From assembly GCA_009869945.1 (NCBI GenBank), contig WIXG01000065.1, forward strand, positions 209,615 through 273,614: DNA of 64,000 bases, read 5' to 3'. The notes under the pieces were generated by a model. That model searched no databases. It had not been told where the DNA came from and saw only the letters and a list, made by a program, of their open reading frames with translations. The position numbers and the translations under genes were made by a program. Source of the stretch: Mesaphorura yosii. Its lineage: Eukaryota; Arthropoda; Collembola; Poduromorpha; Tullbergiidae. Position 1 is the stretch's first letter. Every line of letters begins with the position of its first letter. Positions 26,005 through 38,500 of the stretch are shown here, one piece after another.

Positions 26005-27804
26005 ATGTTCTGGGGTGAGGAACAACTTGGTAGCAATGATAGCAATGAAAGCGGAGAATCGGAATGGGAGGTGGACGAAAATGGAAATTACATCAAGAAG
26101 ATTCCTCCTATTGACCAACGCCAGGCCGATGCCAAGCCAAAGCTAACGGATGAAGATGATCAAGACACACATTCAGCTTCAGTTGTCCCCAAATTAACTC
26201 AACCGTATATGTACTCGAAGCTCGTTGACAGCTTCCATAAAATGAATGCGGCGATCGCCGAACTGGAAATCGAGTGGACAGGATTGAATAACAAGATCGG
26301 TAAGCTGCAAAGACTGCCACGGCTTGACAGCACGGCAGTCTTTGCAAAACGCTCAAGTTTCTTCATTTTCGTGTTTCTTAAATACAAAGCTAAAATGTGG
26401 CAAATCTTGCATTTAGATTCCAAGGCGAAGCAAATGGCACAACTCGTCTCACTACGCTCGAATAGCATTAATATTTTTGGCGATGAAATGGTAGCGCTGA
26501 TGAGTATGATTGATAACAACAGGAACCGATTCATCAAACGTCCGAAAGGCCCACTTGGAGCCTGCATTTCTGTGCGGGTACGCAATAAGAGGCATTTAAT
26601 GGCCATTCAACAGGTATACATTCGTTCAGTTATGTTTTTTCGTGGTTTATATAACAGTCCGCGAGCTGGGTCCCATTGATTGAGCACATTCTGTATCCGT
26701 ACCTGTTCATTTTTATTGTCGATAACCGCTACGACCACAACGTGCTGGTCAAAATGATTGACGAGGTGTACGACAGTCTCCCGGCATCTTTTCCTGCATC
26801 GCCGTTTGATGCAATGCGAAAGCCCGATGTATGGATCACTCAATTCAGGATGAAGGTAGTTTGCTCAATAAAGATTGCATTCAATAAGTCATGTCGAATA
26901 TTATACAGCTTCATTAACTTTAGAAACGCAACATCTTCGATGCTCGAGTTCCGATTGGGCTTGGTTACACAACACTGCTGGACATGCTAGAATTCCGCCA
27001 CGGAGATCCCGACATATTTAACACCTTGCATGATTTCATTAGGATTGAAAAGATTGTCCTCTTCAATAATGAACACGACGCGTTCCTTCGTATGGCTAAT
27101 TCATTCAGGTGAGTGACGAGTGATGTAATTAAATCGCACTCGCTTCGCAAAATTGTCTCCATGAAACCACTAAAATAAATTGTCAGGCTTCCGCGCAACT
27201 GCCAAATCGGGTACACGAAGAACTTCATGAAAGTCATTCCCTATCCGCATTTCCGAACGATTTCTCTGTACAACCCCGCCACGACTTTTCTGAACGCTGT
27301 GTGGCCCGCCCGTAGTCGTGTCCGTGGCGGTGGTGGCCCTCGCAGTTTCGAATCTGCCGTCGCCAGCTCAGATGTAGCGCGAAGCAGACTCAAAATCTGC
27401 CAAATGGGGGTAAAACAGCTGTCATCCCTCATGCAACTGCAATTCCAGCCTGCGGGGCTACGTCCGTCAGTTTCGTCAGCACCACCGCCAAACCTGATCA
27501 AGTTGGCATCGAATGAAGAATTTGATCTCATGAAGGCGTCGCAGTTTTACTTGCTCCCTTCGCTTGGACCTACAATCGAGTAAGTTTTACAAGCGAACAT
27601 TAAAAAGAGAAGACTCCGTAGCCCCTATTAATTAATCTGTATTATGCGTTTAGGGCATTCCAGGATGAAATCAACAACCTTGTCATCGAGCGCAAGATAC
27701 ACGTAATAATCATGAAAATGAAAAGGGAGACACGACTGAATGTTTTATCACAGATCGAGTTGGTCAAGGAGCAGCTGGAAATAAATGAAAGCTCAGAATT
27801 TTAG
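26005..27804 (+). CDS. Hinge-only SMC6 paralogue (no ATPase head)
   Basis: 472-residue protein from exons 26005-26299, 26417-26613, 26658-26855, 26924-27108, 27187-27579 and 27654-27804. Order: acidic N-terminus (1-60), a short coiled coil (about 75-120), an SMC hinge domain (about 130-330) with NRFIKRPKGPLGACISV, FIFIVDN and RIEKIVLFNNEHDAF, a Gly/Pro-rich insert, and a second short coiled coil (about 420-465). The neighbouring SMC6 has the same blocks (RFRKQPRGPFGACFTV, HTFIVDN, KAERILLFENK). The five introns fall at equivalent places with the same phases (1, 0, 0, 2, 2) as introns 6-10 of SMC6, so it arose by duplication of those exons. There is no Walker A, signature or Walker B motif. 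It has its own acceptor before the ATG and its own poly(A) signal. Function unknown; it might bind the SMC5 hinge or DNA. Confidence 0.85.
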
Positions 27805-27979
27805 TGCTTTTAGACTTTTAAGCAACTTAGATTATTAGTTTTATTTTAGCAATCTTTCAAAGTGAATGAATTTTTTTAAAATGTGAACTGAATTTTATAG
27901 CAAATTGCGTGCATGAGTTTGTCTTAAGCTCGGAATGCCTTACATTTTAGAGCTTGAATCTAAATTAGATAAATTCCTG

Positions 27980-27985
27980 AATAAA
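27980..27985 (+). terminator. Poly(A) signal for the SMC6-hinge gene
   Basis: AATAAA 176 bases after the hinge-gene stop. The remaining 0.65 kb before the SMC6 start codon has no supported coding sequence; it holds an apparent SMC6 5' untranslated intron (donor CG|GTAAGTG near 28544, acceptor TCTTACGCAG near 28629). Confidence 0.55.
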
Positions 27986-28636
27986 ATATGTTTTGCATGA
28001 GAAGCAGTAGAAAATTAATTTCCAAAATTAATTCAATTTCACGTAATTCGCATTCATGAGTTACGATGCGCCGAGTCAGTTCGTTTTCATTTACCACTGG
28101 AGACAAAGACAAACGAAAGAAAAATGCATACAACTGACAACTGGACTGCGAGGGAAAGTTATCTCAAAAGTGAACCGACACTTCATTCATGTGCAACGTT
28201 GTCTTCGTGGTGGAGGCAGGAATGGACACGTCAGTCGGCTGTGTTTATCATTTTATCCGTGTTTATCCAGTCCATTTCTGTTTTATAATTCTGATGTGTT
28301 AGAAATGGATTGACGTAAGCTTTTAAAGGTCAGTTAGTTCAGGATTTAAGTTTAGACTAGGTTCTTAGTTAAGCTAAGGTGCAACAAAGGCAACAATGTA
28401 ATGTTCGAACTAGAACTTCAAGCTCAGGAAACAATTATTACCGTCCCCCTCCCACAATACTCCAAAAGGTGAAAGCTATCGCGAATTTTCTGCGGTTTCT
28501 CCACAGTGGTCTTTGTTTAAGATATATCACCTGGTAATTATTCGGTAAGTGTAAGATCATGAAAGCCATAAGCCTCACCTTGTTCGGTCCTGCGTGTTTA
28601 CATTATACCCAATGCCGATCTTACGCAGGAGTCAAA

Positions 28637-31600
28637 ATGTCAGAATCACCGAAGAGAAGCAGTGATAGCGAGAATATTTCAAGCAGTCCTAAGAGGGCTA
28701 AAGTCATGGCCCAGTCTCAGCCTCTGTCGCATAGGAAGGCGCTCAGTGGGATTCCGTGCCCTTCGACTCGAGTTTCGTCATCTCAAGGGTCAAGACCTCG
28801 CAGGACTACTACCACTCCTGCTGATGACATCGCTAAGACAAACGAAGTGGCTGAGCTGTTACGAAGTGCGATGAGAAAGACGCACAATGCTCAACCCGAA
28901 CCAGATTTAGGCCAACAAATTGAGGTTAGTTACACTAACAGACAGTGTCAGTCAGGCCACTGTCGCTGTGCGCACTGCTCACTCCTGTTACAGCCATGCT
29001 AACTCAACCTGTGCCTTTGTTCTGTCTACTTTAGGCTAACATTGTGGAACAAACCTCTGGCATAATTAAGACTCTTCGACTTTACAACTTCATGTGCCAT
29101 AAGGCGTATAAGTGCGACTTTCATCCCAACCTAAACTTAATTACTGGTGAAAATGGATCTGGCAAGAGTGCTGTCTTATCTGGTATTCTGGTGGGCTTGG
29201 GAGCTAAAGCTCTCACAACTGCTCGCACGAAATCTATAAAAGGTACGATTTTTCTTCGTACAGTCTGGTACAGTATGCAAACTCTTTCGTTAGTATCGTC
29301 AGTCAGTCTAATTCTAATTGCTTTGTCCAATTTTCTAGATCTTGTCAAAACTGGAGAGAACTTTGCCAAAATTGAAATTGAACTCATGAATCGTGGATTG
29401 CTGGATTCTGACAAATACAGCGAGGTGATCACGATTGAGAGATTAATAGACAGCAGAGGTCCCTCCTCATACAAAATTCGCAGCTTCGGAAAATGGCGAC
29501 CTTTACGAAAAGCCGAGCTTGACTATATTCTAATGACCTTGGGGATTCAGCTGGAGAATCCGGTTGCAATTTTAAATCAGGAGACTGCAAGAAGCTTTCT
29601 TCGCTCTAAAGATCCTAAGGACAAGTGAGCAATTTGAGTCTATCTCCTTTCTGTTGAGTTGACTCTTCTTTGTGGCTGAACTTACATAACTTACATTTAG
29701 AGGGATTTTCTGCTTTCACTTTTTGTTAGATACAAGCTGTTTTATGAAGGAACTCTCTTGAAGTCATGCGATGATCTTTTAAGAGACAGCAAGTCGAATA
29801 TTGAGGCGTCAAGGGAGAACTTCGAGAAAACTAGGGAGGTATGTTCAGGCACTCATCCGTATGTGTCGCACAAATAATTGGAGAGAATATGATATATGTG
29901 TCACAGGTAATTAACGCCCAGAATGCTGAAATCAAAAGGCTGCAGAACCTGATGCGAAAAATAGCCGAAGTTGACGAAATGAAGAAGCATGTGAAGACTT
30001 TGGAAGTCGAGGGTGCTTGGGCCAGAGTGAATGTTTCAGAGCAGGCAATCGACTCATGCAAGAAGAAGGTGGAGGAGAAGGACCAAAAGATAAAAAAGTT
30101 GGAAGAGGGACAGGAAAAATTGCTGCAGCAGCAACAAGTGCTTATTGATGAAGCATCGTAAGTATTCTAGTAATTTTTAGTACTTCCTATCAGAGATAAG
30201 AATAATATCATTGCCAAATCCGGAAAGGAAGTGCACCGGACATTGGTTTGGATCATTGAATCTCTAACGCTAATAATTCTTTTTCTTCCTTCAGGCCGAC
30301 TAGCCGCCAAAAAGAAGAGTTGAATAAAGAATTGAAACTTAAGCAATCTGAATATGAAAACGTTCGTCGCGAATGGCAGACACTTCATAAAGCTCTGGCT
30401 GAGCACAGAACAACGCTTCGACTTGGAAAGCCTCAAGAGGAAAAACTGAGAAATGGTGTTCAAAAAATCGAAAGCAACGTTGAGAAACTGAAAAAGATTT
30501 CACAGGAAGCAGAAGAAGCATGCAGGCGTGAAGTCACTGAAAAGAAGGAACAAATGGAGATGGAGAGAGCAAGACTTGCTTCAGAAGTAAATACACTGAA
30601 AGCTGATGGGCAGCAATTCAGAAATGGGGCGGATGTCTGCAGAACAGAATTGGTGAATCTTGAAAGAAAGATGTATGAACTCAGCCAACAATTAAGTAAG
30701 TCCTTTTTTAATGGATATGGGTAAACCATATCCATTAGTCGGTATTCTAATACTCCCATGCACAAAATCTCTGTTCTATTGTTAGAGCGTTTAAACGATG
30801 AACTAAAGGACCTGAACCAAAATAGGGTGAACAAGTACGCAGTATTTGGCCCACAAATGGAAACTTTGATTGCGAAAATTAAAGCAAATCAAAACAGATT
30901 TCGCAAACAACCACGCGGCCCTTTCGGTGCTTGCTTCACGGTGAAAGTTAGTAAAGTTTGAACTTTGTTTCTTGACTTCCTTCCCGTACATTTTTTGGGT
31001 TTCTGTCACTTGAATATAATTTTTGATTTTCTCTCCAACTAAGGATAAAAAATGGGCAGCTGTTATCGAACATGTTATCGGTGGAGCTTTACATACTTTC
31101 ATCGTTGATAACTCTGAGGATTCGACGTTGCTCAACACACTAATTAAACAAGTTCATGGAACAAGAGACTCGATGGGAGGTACTGGAGGAAGAGATTCGA
31201 TGGGAGGTGCAGGAGGCAGACGGCCAAATGTGTTTCTCATGGAATTTGGCACCCAGGTATGTTCAAATTCCTCTTATACGAATTGCAAATGAAAGAAATT
31301 TGCTTATCTTCTCTGGCTGCTCTGGTTCTCCTGTAATAGGCGTACGACATTTCAAGAGGACGGGCAACAATGAGAAGTCACCCGTCGATTTTGGATATGC
31401 TCAACGTAGAAAATGACGACTACGTTATCAAGAATGCTCTCTGTGATATGGTCAAAGCTGAAAGAATTTTGCTATTTGAAAATAAGGTTGACGCCTTGGA
31501 AGTTTTGAAAGACTCACATGCTCCAGGGTATGCATGCTTGTGCTTCATTTTGGAATTGGTGAAATGAAGTAGCAACCTAACGCATAAGAGTAATAAAATT

Positions 31601-33974
31601 CTTGATTTAACTTCAAAGGTTTCCTCGAACCTGCATAGCTGGGTTTTCCTTAGATTTCTACAAAATTTCACCAGATCCTGGCTTCAGAGCAGACGTTCGA
31701 CGTCCGACGCAGGCTAAGTACTTGAGGATGGATACTGGAGATAAATCGATGTAAGTACCCAGTTGTGATTGTGACAGCATATGACAATAAGGAAAGCTAA
31801 GTAAGGCAAAATGTAAGTATATGTAACCCCAATCCAACTAATTTTGGTTGTGTTCAGATCATTGAAAGACGAAATCATGGCTCTGGAAAACCAATGCAAG
31901 CAGCTTCGCCCTTTGATAGACACTAAACGCAAAGAAGAAGCTGAACTTCGAGCTGAGTTTTCAAGACGGGACGAAAAGCGTGCGAACTTGCAAAGAAAAT
32001 GCCACCAACTCGGCATGGAAATTCAGTCTTTAGTTGCGAAAACGAGTACGCGCACAACTGATGTAAACAGTTATGTAAGTATTGATTATATACCAGTATT
32101 AATCGTATAATTGGTAACGAAGTAAGAAACCGAAACCACCCTTTATTCGTTTGTTTGCCTGCAGATCGAGGAATTGAATGATATGCAAAATGAACTCAGA
32201 GTTGTAGTGGAGGCCAATGAAGCGGCGAAAGAGTTCATAAACGAAAATAAAATTAAACTGGAAGAACTAACTGCTAAAAAAGGAGAAGCTGAAAACGAGG
32301 TTCAAGTGGTTCAAGAAAAAATTTCTAATTTTGAAGGAAGTAAAGACCTTCTGAAAGGAAGAATTGAGAAATTAAACACGGTAATCAATTGAGTCCGAGC
32401 AATACTTTCAAAATTCAAAAGTGTGCTTTTCTAAATGAATGTTCTGCTAAACTCTTCTACAGTCACTTCAGAAATTCGTCAGTTTAGTTAGACAAGCTAA
32501 GGCTGATAAGGAAGTACTTGAGAGGGATGTACAAGAAGCCGAGCAAGAATCACAAACTCGCGTTGCAGCTGCCGAAGCTCTTGGGGAGAAAGTTGAAACT
32601 AATCGGTAAGTGACGCCGATATGAAAGTTCACACTGGGCGTTGTTTACGCCGCCGTGACCTGTGGAAATCTTATGATGAACAAATGACAATCCAACGTTG
32701 AGGCTAAAATGATAGCATCTTGATAGTAGAACTGAAGAATTGTTTCTTGGTTTAATGTCGGTGTCCAAGTGTGAATCCAAATGTGAAGTGTTTCATTCTT
32801 AATGCCCGGTTTAACTTCCCATGACAGAAATCCTAACGAAATCAAATCGGAGTTGGCGACATGTCAAGCGAAGATTACCGAAGCGGAGAAACATCTTGGG
32901 GACAAGAGGAGGATTGCGACGGAGCTCAAAGAAACGAAGAATAAGTACGAATCCTTCCAAGCGGACTTCAGAGTCTGGTACAGTTTGTATTTGGTGAGTC
33001 AACAGTGAATCCATCTTACTGTCTTTACTTTTTTGTGGCATTGCTAATCAAAGCCTTGTCGTGCACTCTTGCAGACTCTTCTTGGAACCATCAGATCTCA
33101 AGACAAGCTGTTCCAAAGGTCGGTGACAACCATCACAACTTCACTTCAGACATTCTTCAAAGGATTGATTGGCTACAGAGGTTATCAGGTAACTGAGTGA
33201 CTGATTCTAACTTCCAATAATTTCAAGTCTATTATTGGCTTTACCAGTTGGTTTAGCATTTGATTTAAGTACTTAAATCCCTTACCCTGCGTTTGTTTAA
33301 CATGATCTCTATCTCCTACAGGGTACCTTAACCATTGATAACGCCAGAAAGGAACTATTCTATTTCGTTTGCCCTGACGGAGAGGCAAGTTCTCGTATCG
33401 CAAAAGTCATGAGTACAAATGACACGAAAGTTATCAAGTACGTTTTCAGACTTGCTAAAATGAAAAAAATGGTTCTTATTCTAATTCTTGACTTAAAACG
33501 AATAGAAATTTCTTGGCGGAGTACGGTATGGGCCTTTCTGGAGGCGAGTGCTCATTTTCGACCATATGCTTCATCGTTTCAATGTGGCAAGCAATGCAGT
33601 GTCCGTTCTTCATGCTGGACGAGTTCGACGTATTTATGGACGCGTTCAACAGGAAAGCGAGTCAAAACGCCTTGATATCTCATGCAAAACGATATTCTGG
33701 TCGTCAATTCTTTCTCCTTTCTCCGTTGGAGCTCACTGAAATGCCGGATAAGGACTCTGCAAAAATTTTCAAGTAAGATTTACTCTAAATATAAAAATTT
33801 GTTCCCCAAAACATCTAGTTGCGATTAACACTTGCTTCCAACAGGCTGTACCCACCGAACAGGACCGATCAAAATGGTTCCAGACGAGTGGATGAAGAAC
33901 AAGAAAGCTCAGATGGCGTAGCTTCCACTCCAGAACCTCCGGCTGCTCCTCTGAAACGCCGAAAACGAGTTTAA
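28637..33974 (+). CDS. SMC6: Structural maintenance of chromosomes protein 6
   Basis: Core ATPase of the SMC5/6 complex, which acts in DNA repair and chromosome segregation. 1201 residues from 18 exons: 28637-28924, 29035-29242, 29339-29624, 29730-29838, 29907-30157, 30295-30695, 30786-30946, 31044-31256, 31340-31527, 31619-31750, 31858-32074, 32165-32380, 32463-32605, 32828-32993, 33075-33188, 33322-33437, 33506-33772, 33845-33974. Ser-rich leader; N-terminal head with Walker A GENGSGKS (about 134-141) and PVAILNQETARSFL; coiled coil; hinge (about 530-700); return coiled coil; C-terminal head with signature LSGGE (about 1079) and Walker B FFMLDEFDVFMD (about 1102). The hinge carries a duplicated 9-codon Gly/Met repeat. 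The start follows a 5' untranslated intron, so the upstream in-frame ATG at 28559 would be intronic. Ends in a basic KRRKRV. Confidence 0.96.
31164..31217 (+). repeat. Tandem 27-bp repeat inside the SMC6 hinge exon
   Basis: Two copies of a 27-base unit, 31164-31190 and 31191-31217, coding RDSMGGTGG and RDSMGGAGG. The unit length keeps the frame. It sits in a surface loop between the HTFIVDN and NVFLMEF strands of the hinge. Confidence 0.85.
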
Positions 33975-34405
33975 CCGTGCAGCATTCCGTTGACTACTCA
34001 GATCTTTCCACCTTTCTCAAACTTTAACTTGCCTTAATCTTATGATTCTCATTCATTCTTCTTAACTGTAAATAATTCCGGGTCTTATCTTATATAATGT
34101 GGTAACTGAAACGTGGATCTAATAATATTAATTTTGTGAATTTCGTCACTTGTGATATGAAGTAATATGCATTTTATATGCTGGCAAAAGGTACCTGTGA
34201 CTATGGAAGTTCTTATCACCTTCATGCGTTATCTTTAATCAAATCCATCATCGTGTCCATCCTCAACCTGTGTAAGGCATGGAAGCTCGCTGACAAAATT
34301 GAGAGTCTAGCCCGAGTGAAAATTTTGAAAAGTGTGTCTAAATTCTAGCATCGTCATTCGCTGGCCGCCTTCCTTTGCCTTGCCACACGCGGCAATGCCA
34401 CCTAA
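33975..34405. other. SMC6 3' flank
   Basis: About 430 bases with no supported coding sequence; AT-rich and likely 3' untranslated region of SMC6. Confidence 0.35.
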
Positions 34406-34837
34406 ACGTGGAACAGTTGTCATGAGTTCCACCGCGTACGAATCTCATCCACGCCCGACCCATACATTGATCCCGAGTATTTCGCACAAGTCCAAGCCAA
34501 TCGGACTAAGGCAAAGCTCAAGGCAGAAGAGGGCACTAAAACTAGTTGGTTAGTGCGATGTGAAGTCAAAATCGCGCTGCTTTTCCGAGCCGATCTGAAT
34601 AATTTTTCGTACAGTTTATCCAGGTACTTTCGAAAGGTACGTTGCTGTTGTTTTTGTAAGAAGAGAACGAATCATCTCGGTGGGGATCAACATCTCGGAC
34701 CGGCTCCTGAAGCTCAAGTCAGTGGCAGCGTGCATTCTGTGAAGGTCAAAATCAAGTCTACCAGTCCAAGCCTGGATCTGAGTAGAGATCGCCAAGGTAC
34801 GAGTCGGCCCCCACCACCTCCTCCTCTCACGATGTGA
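34406..34837 (+). other. Unassigned open frame, possible small gene or 3' exons
   Basis: One frame stays open for 143 codons (34406-34834, stop 34835-34837) but has no ATG at its start. The piece reading PYIDPEYFAQVQANRTKAKL looks protein-like, then a plausible 70-base intron (34551-34620, GTTAGT ... TTTATCCAG, in frame both spliced and unspliced), then a Cys cluster (RCCCFCKK) and a Pro-rich end. No family was recognised. It may be the 3' end of a small gene whose first exon I could not place, or chance. Confidence 0.2.
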
Positions 34838-35580
34838 GAAGAAGGTTACGTACTTGTACTACTTTGAATGGCGAAAGGCAATTAATTTGATTATAAACAT
34901 TTGATACGTCTTCATTTGAATGTCTTATGTTTATCAAAGAAAATAGAAATCAAAATTTAGACAGGGCACAGCAATAACTTGTAGATGATGGATGATGGCG
35001 CTGTTTAGTTTCGACAATTCCACGTTCTATCGCATTCCTTTACATAATCGCTGGCAATGCACAAATAGTTCTTGTTCGTAGACATTTTTAGCGTCAGCAG
35101 TATTCTTTCGCCGTGCTTGAGTGCCGGTTTTTGGTCTAAAATCCAAGATTTTGGTTTTTGGTTTATTAAATTAGATTTCTTAAAGAATTTCCTCTCGAAT
35201 CAGCCATCAGCGTCTCCATCATCTTTGTTCGTCCCGCCTGGCCTGAAACCTCAAACGATGTCGCACCAGCTTTAATTACATTCTCTCTTGCAAATGTAAG
35301 CGGGCCGGTTGAAGGAGATTCAAATCGTTCTCAATGCGCAAAACCGCAAAAACGTACCGGTTTAATTTAACATTCGCAATCAGTTTAGTTAGCCAGCTAC
35401 CGGAGGTCAGCATCGGCCAGGTCAAGTGCTGTTAGAACAGATAATCCACCTTTCCTGTGATTTCAATTCCATGTGAGACGTGAAGTCATTGGAAGTTTCA
35501 GAATACAACTTCTGCAGACAGTTGACAGTTGGAATCGTGAAAAACGTGATAGAAGAATCTGAACTTCCCAAATCGCACAG
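34838..35580. other. SART3 upstream region
   Basis: About 740 bases without supported coding sequence. It ends in an acceptor-like CCCAAATCGCACAG at 35580, 14 bases before the SART3 start, suggesting a 5' untranslated intron here. Confidence 0.4.
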
Positions 35581-35594
35581 TGAGTGGCACAGGC

Positions 35595-38500
35595 ATGACT
35601 GATATGGAAGCATCTGATCCAATGCAAGACGAGAACGACTTGGACTCGACATCCTCATCTAGTGAAGGTGATACCACCGATTCGGAGGGTGAGGACAATG
35701 CTGGCCAAAGTCCCAAGGAGAATGATGAAGATATGGAGGAGGAAACGGAGAATGATGAAGAACTGCTTGCACAATTAAGTGATATCAACTATAAGGTAAG
35801 GAACGATGAAGAATATCTTATCGATTGCCATTATTTCGTCCGTGACACCCATGTATTTGTGATTCTTTTTCAGTTGAGTGGCGAGCCATTTTCTTATGAT
35901 CTCTACGTGGAAAAGATTAAGTTACTGAACAGACTGGGTGATACCGAAGCTCTCCGTGAAACGCGAGAGAAACTCAGTCAATTATACCCATTGAACGAGA
36001 AATTATGGCTCGATTGGATTCACGACGAGATGAATTTGATGTCAGGCTCAGAAGACCGTGCAAAAATTACTGAGTTATTCGAACGGGCTGTTAAAGACTA
36101 TTTATGTAAGTTGCGAAGAATGTCATTTATTGCAAGTAATCCCTCGCTCATTTTGCGGGTTTCTTTCTTCACAGCAATCGACATTTGGTTGGAATATGTC
36201 CAATTTCAACTTGGTGACATTTCCCAAGAAAACGGAATCGAGAGTTGCCGGCAACTGTTCGAACGTGCACTGAGCAGCGGAGGTCTTCATGTTCCAATGG
36301 GAGCGGTTCTTTGGGATATGTACCGTGAATTTGAGGGAGCCGTGCTTGGGATGACTGACCCATCGAAGCTGGAAGAGCAGGAACAACGTTACATTTCGCT
36401 ATGCAAGCGACAACTCGCTGTACCGCTATTTGGTCTAGAAAATACGTACAAACAGCTCAAGTCAAAAGTAGAGATTGACGACCCCACCGAAGCCAACTAC
36501 AAAGCGGCAATGGAAAAACTGAAATCTATAAGCGAATGGGAAGACAAACTTGTAAGCTTTTACCTGTCAAAGCCTACTTAAAATGCATACATTCAGTTTG
36601 CATTTTGGCTTTTATGCTTAGGTGGATGAAAACATTGAAAGTAAAGTTGATATATACAAGAAGTACTTGGAAGCAGAAAAGGAAGCGAAAACAAATCCGG
36701 CCCGCAGGATTTGTAAGTTAAAGCCTGGCTGCTGAGTTAGAATTCGAAATCACATACTCATTTTCATTGCTGTGTTTGTAGGTTTGTATGAAAGAGCTCT
36801 GGCCGACAACCCACTTGACAGCTCATTGTGGTTAGACTTTTACGAGTACACACTGGGAATCAACTTGGAAGACATGAGTCTTGATGTGATTACCCGAGCC
36901 TCCAGAAACTGCCCCTGGATCATTAATATTTGGACAAACTATTTGTGTCACATGGAGCAACATGGCACAAGTCAAGAAGAAGTTAAAGGTTTACACTGTA
37001 AAAGGTAAAGAAAATTCTTAACATTACTATCTATTGCTTATTGCATTATTTTAGAAACATTTGAAAAAGCCATTTTGTACTGCGCAACTGGAGAACAAGC
37101 AGGAACACTTTGGCTAAGATACGTTGAAATCTTGAAAAGGCGCATTGACTTTGGCAATCCAAAGGAGGCAGATGTTCAGCTCTTCGACAAAACTATTCAG
37201 GCTGCTGATCAACATCTTCGCCAACGTAAGTTTTACAAATATGACCTGGTACATTCTTCGGGAAACATGGGTGTCCAATACACGCTCTCCTGCTTTGCAG
37301 TTCTCGAAGAGCCGAACGATATTATTTGTCAGCTACTTCTCTTTCACGCCCGCACCAAAACAACTTTATCAAAATCCATGGAGGGCTCGAAGGACATTTG
37401 GTCTGATATCTTTAAGAGAGGTTATGGGTCACAGTTCAAGGTGTGGTTGTACGCACTCGACTTGGACAAGCAATTCAAGGCTGAGCCCAAGGATCTGCGA
37501 AAAAGATTTGAGAAAGGTCTTGCAAGCGTGAAAGATCATCCTGAGTTGGTCATGGATCTTTGGATGAACTACGAAAGAGATTGTGGAGACGTGAAATCTA
37601 TGCGATATTTCGAGGCAAAAATCGCGAAATGGGTTAAGAAAGCCGAGGAAGAATATCAAAATCAATCCAAATCGAATACGAGTATCGCATTTACGTCGAA
37701 CAAGCGAAGGGAAGGCTTGGGGTTCAAGGTAAAGAGCTGACAAGCATTATTTATTTGCCTCAACCAGTTGGATTTTTCTCCGATATTAACAACGGTTTCT
37801 CATTTTTCAACAGAGGCAGAGGTTTAACCAGCAAGATCAAGTTCCTGAGAAGCGTGGTAAATTTGATGCAAATGCCAAGCAAAGAAAGCCCCTGCAGAAC
37901 ATGTCAATTGACGAGCCAGACAAGCCTAAGTCAGAGTTTAAAGTCCCTCTTCCTCCAAACATACCAATGAAAGAAAAAACTGGAGAGAAAGACAAGGGTT
38001 TATCAATCAGTAAGAAGAAAGCTCCAACAGAAGAATACATACCCGAGGAATGGAAATGGGATCCAAAGAATAATGAAAGGGCCGTCTTCGTTAGCAATTT
38101 GGACAAGGACACAGATGATGTGAAGCTGCGTGAATTCTTCTCTGAGTTGGGAGGAATTGAGAAAATACTGATAGCGCGAAACTTCAGAGGAGATTCTAAA
38201 AAATTCGGATACGTATGTTTCATCACGAAGGTAGCGTGAACTGACTAGCATAACTACAACTCCGGTTTGAACTATGTTCTGATTTAATTTGCCTGGTTAA
38301 ATTTTTAGGATGATGCACAAAAGGCTCTGGCCAAGGATCGACAACCTTTGGGCGGACGACCTGTGTTTGTATCCAAATGCGATCCAGACAAGTCTAGCCG
38401 CACCGCCCAAGCTCCAATCAAATTCAGAACCGGATTGGAGAAGGACAAACTTTTTGTCAAAGGTGAGTTTAGTGAATGATTTAAAAAGTGTCTGGACATT

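Noticed and set aside
26300..26416. Continuous ORF through intron 1 of the hinge gene
   Set aside because: The frame is open by chance, but GTAAGC and a T-rich AG border it, and splicing matches the SMC6 exon 6/7 junction in phase.
28559..28636. Earlier SMC6 start ATG at 28559
   Set aside because: It lies between a donor (CG|GTAAGTG, about 28544) and an acceptor (about 28629), so it is probably inside a 5' untranslated intron.
26005..33974. Reading the hinge gene and SMC6 as one gene
   Set aside because: The hinge exons would precede the N-terminal head; the first unit has its own stop and poly(A) signal, and SMC6 already contains a complete hinge.
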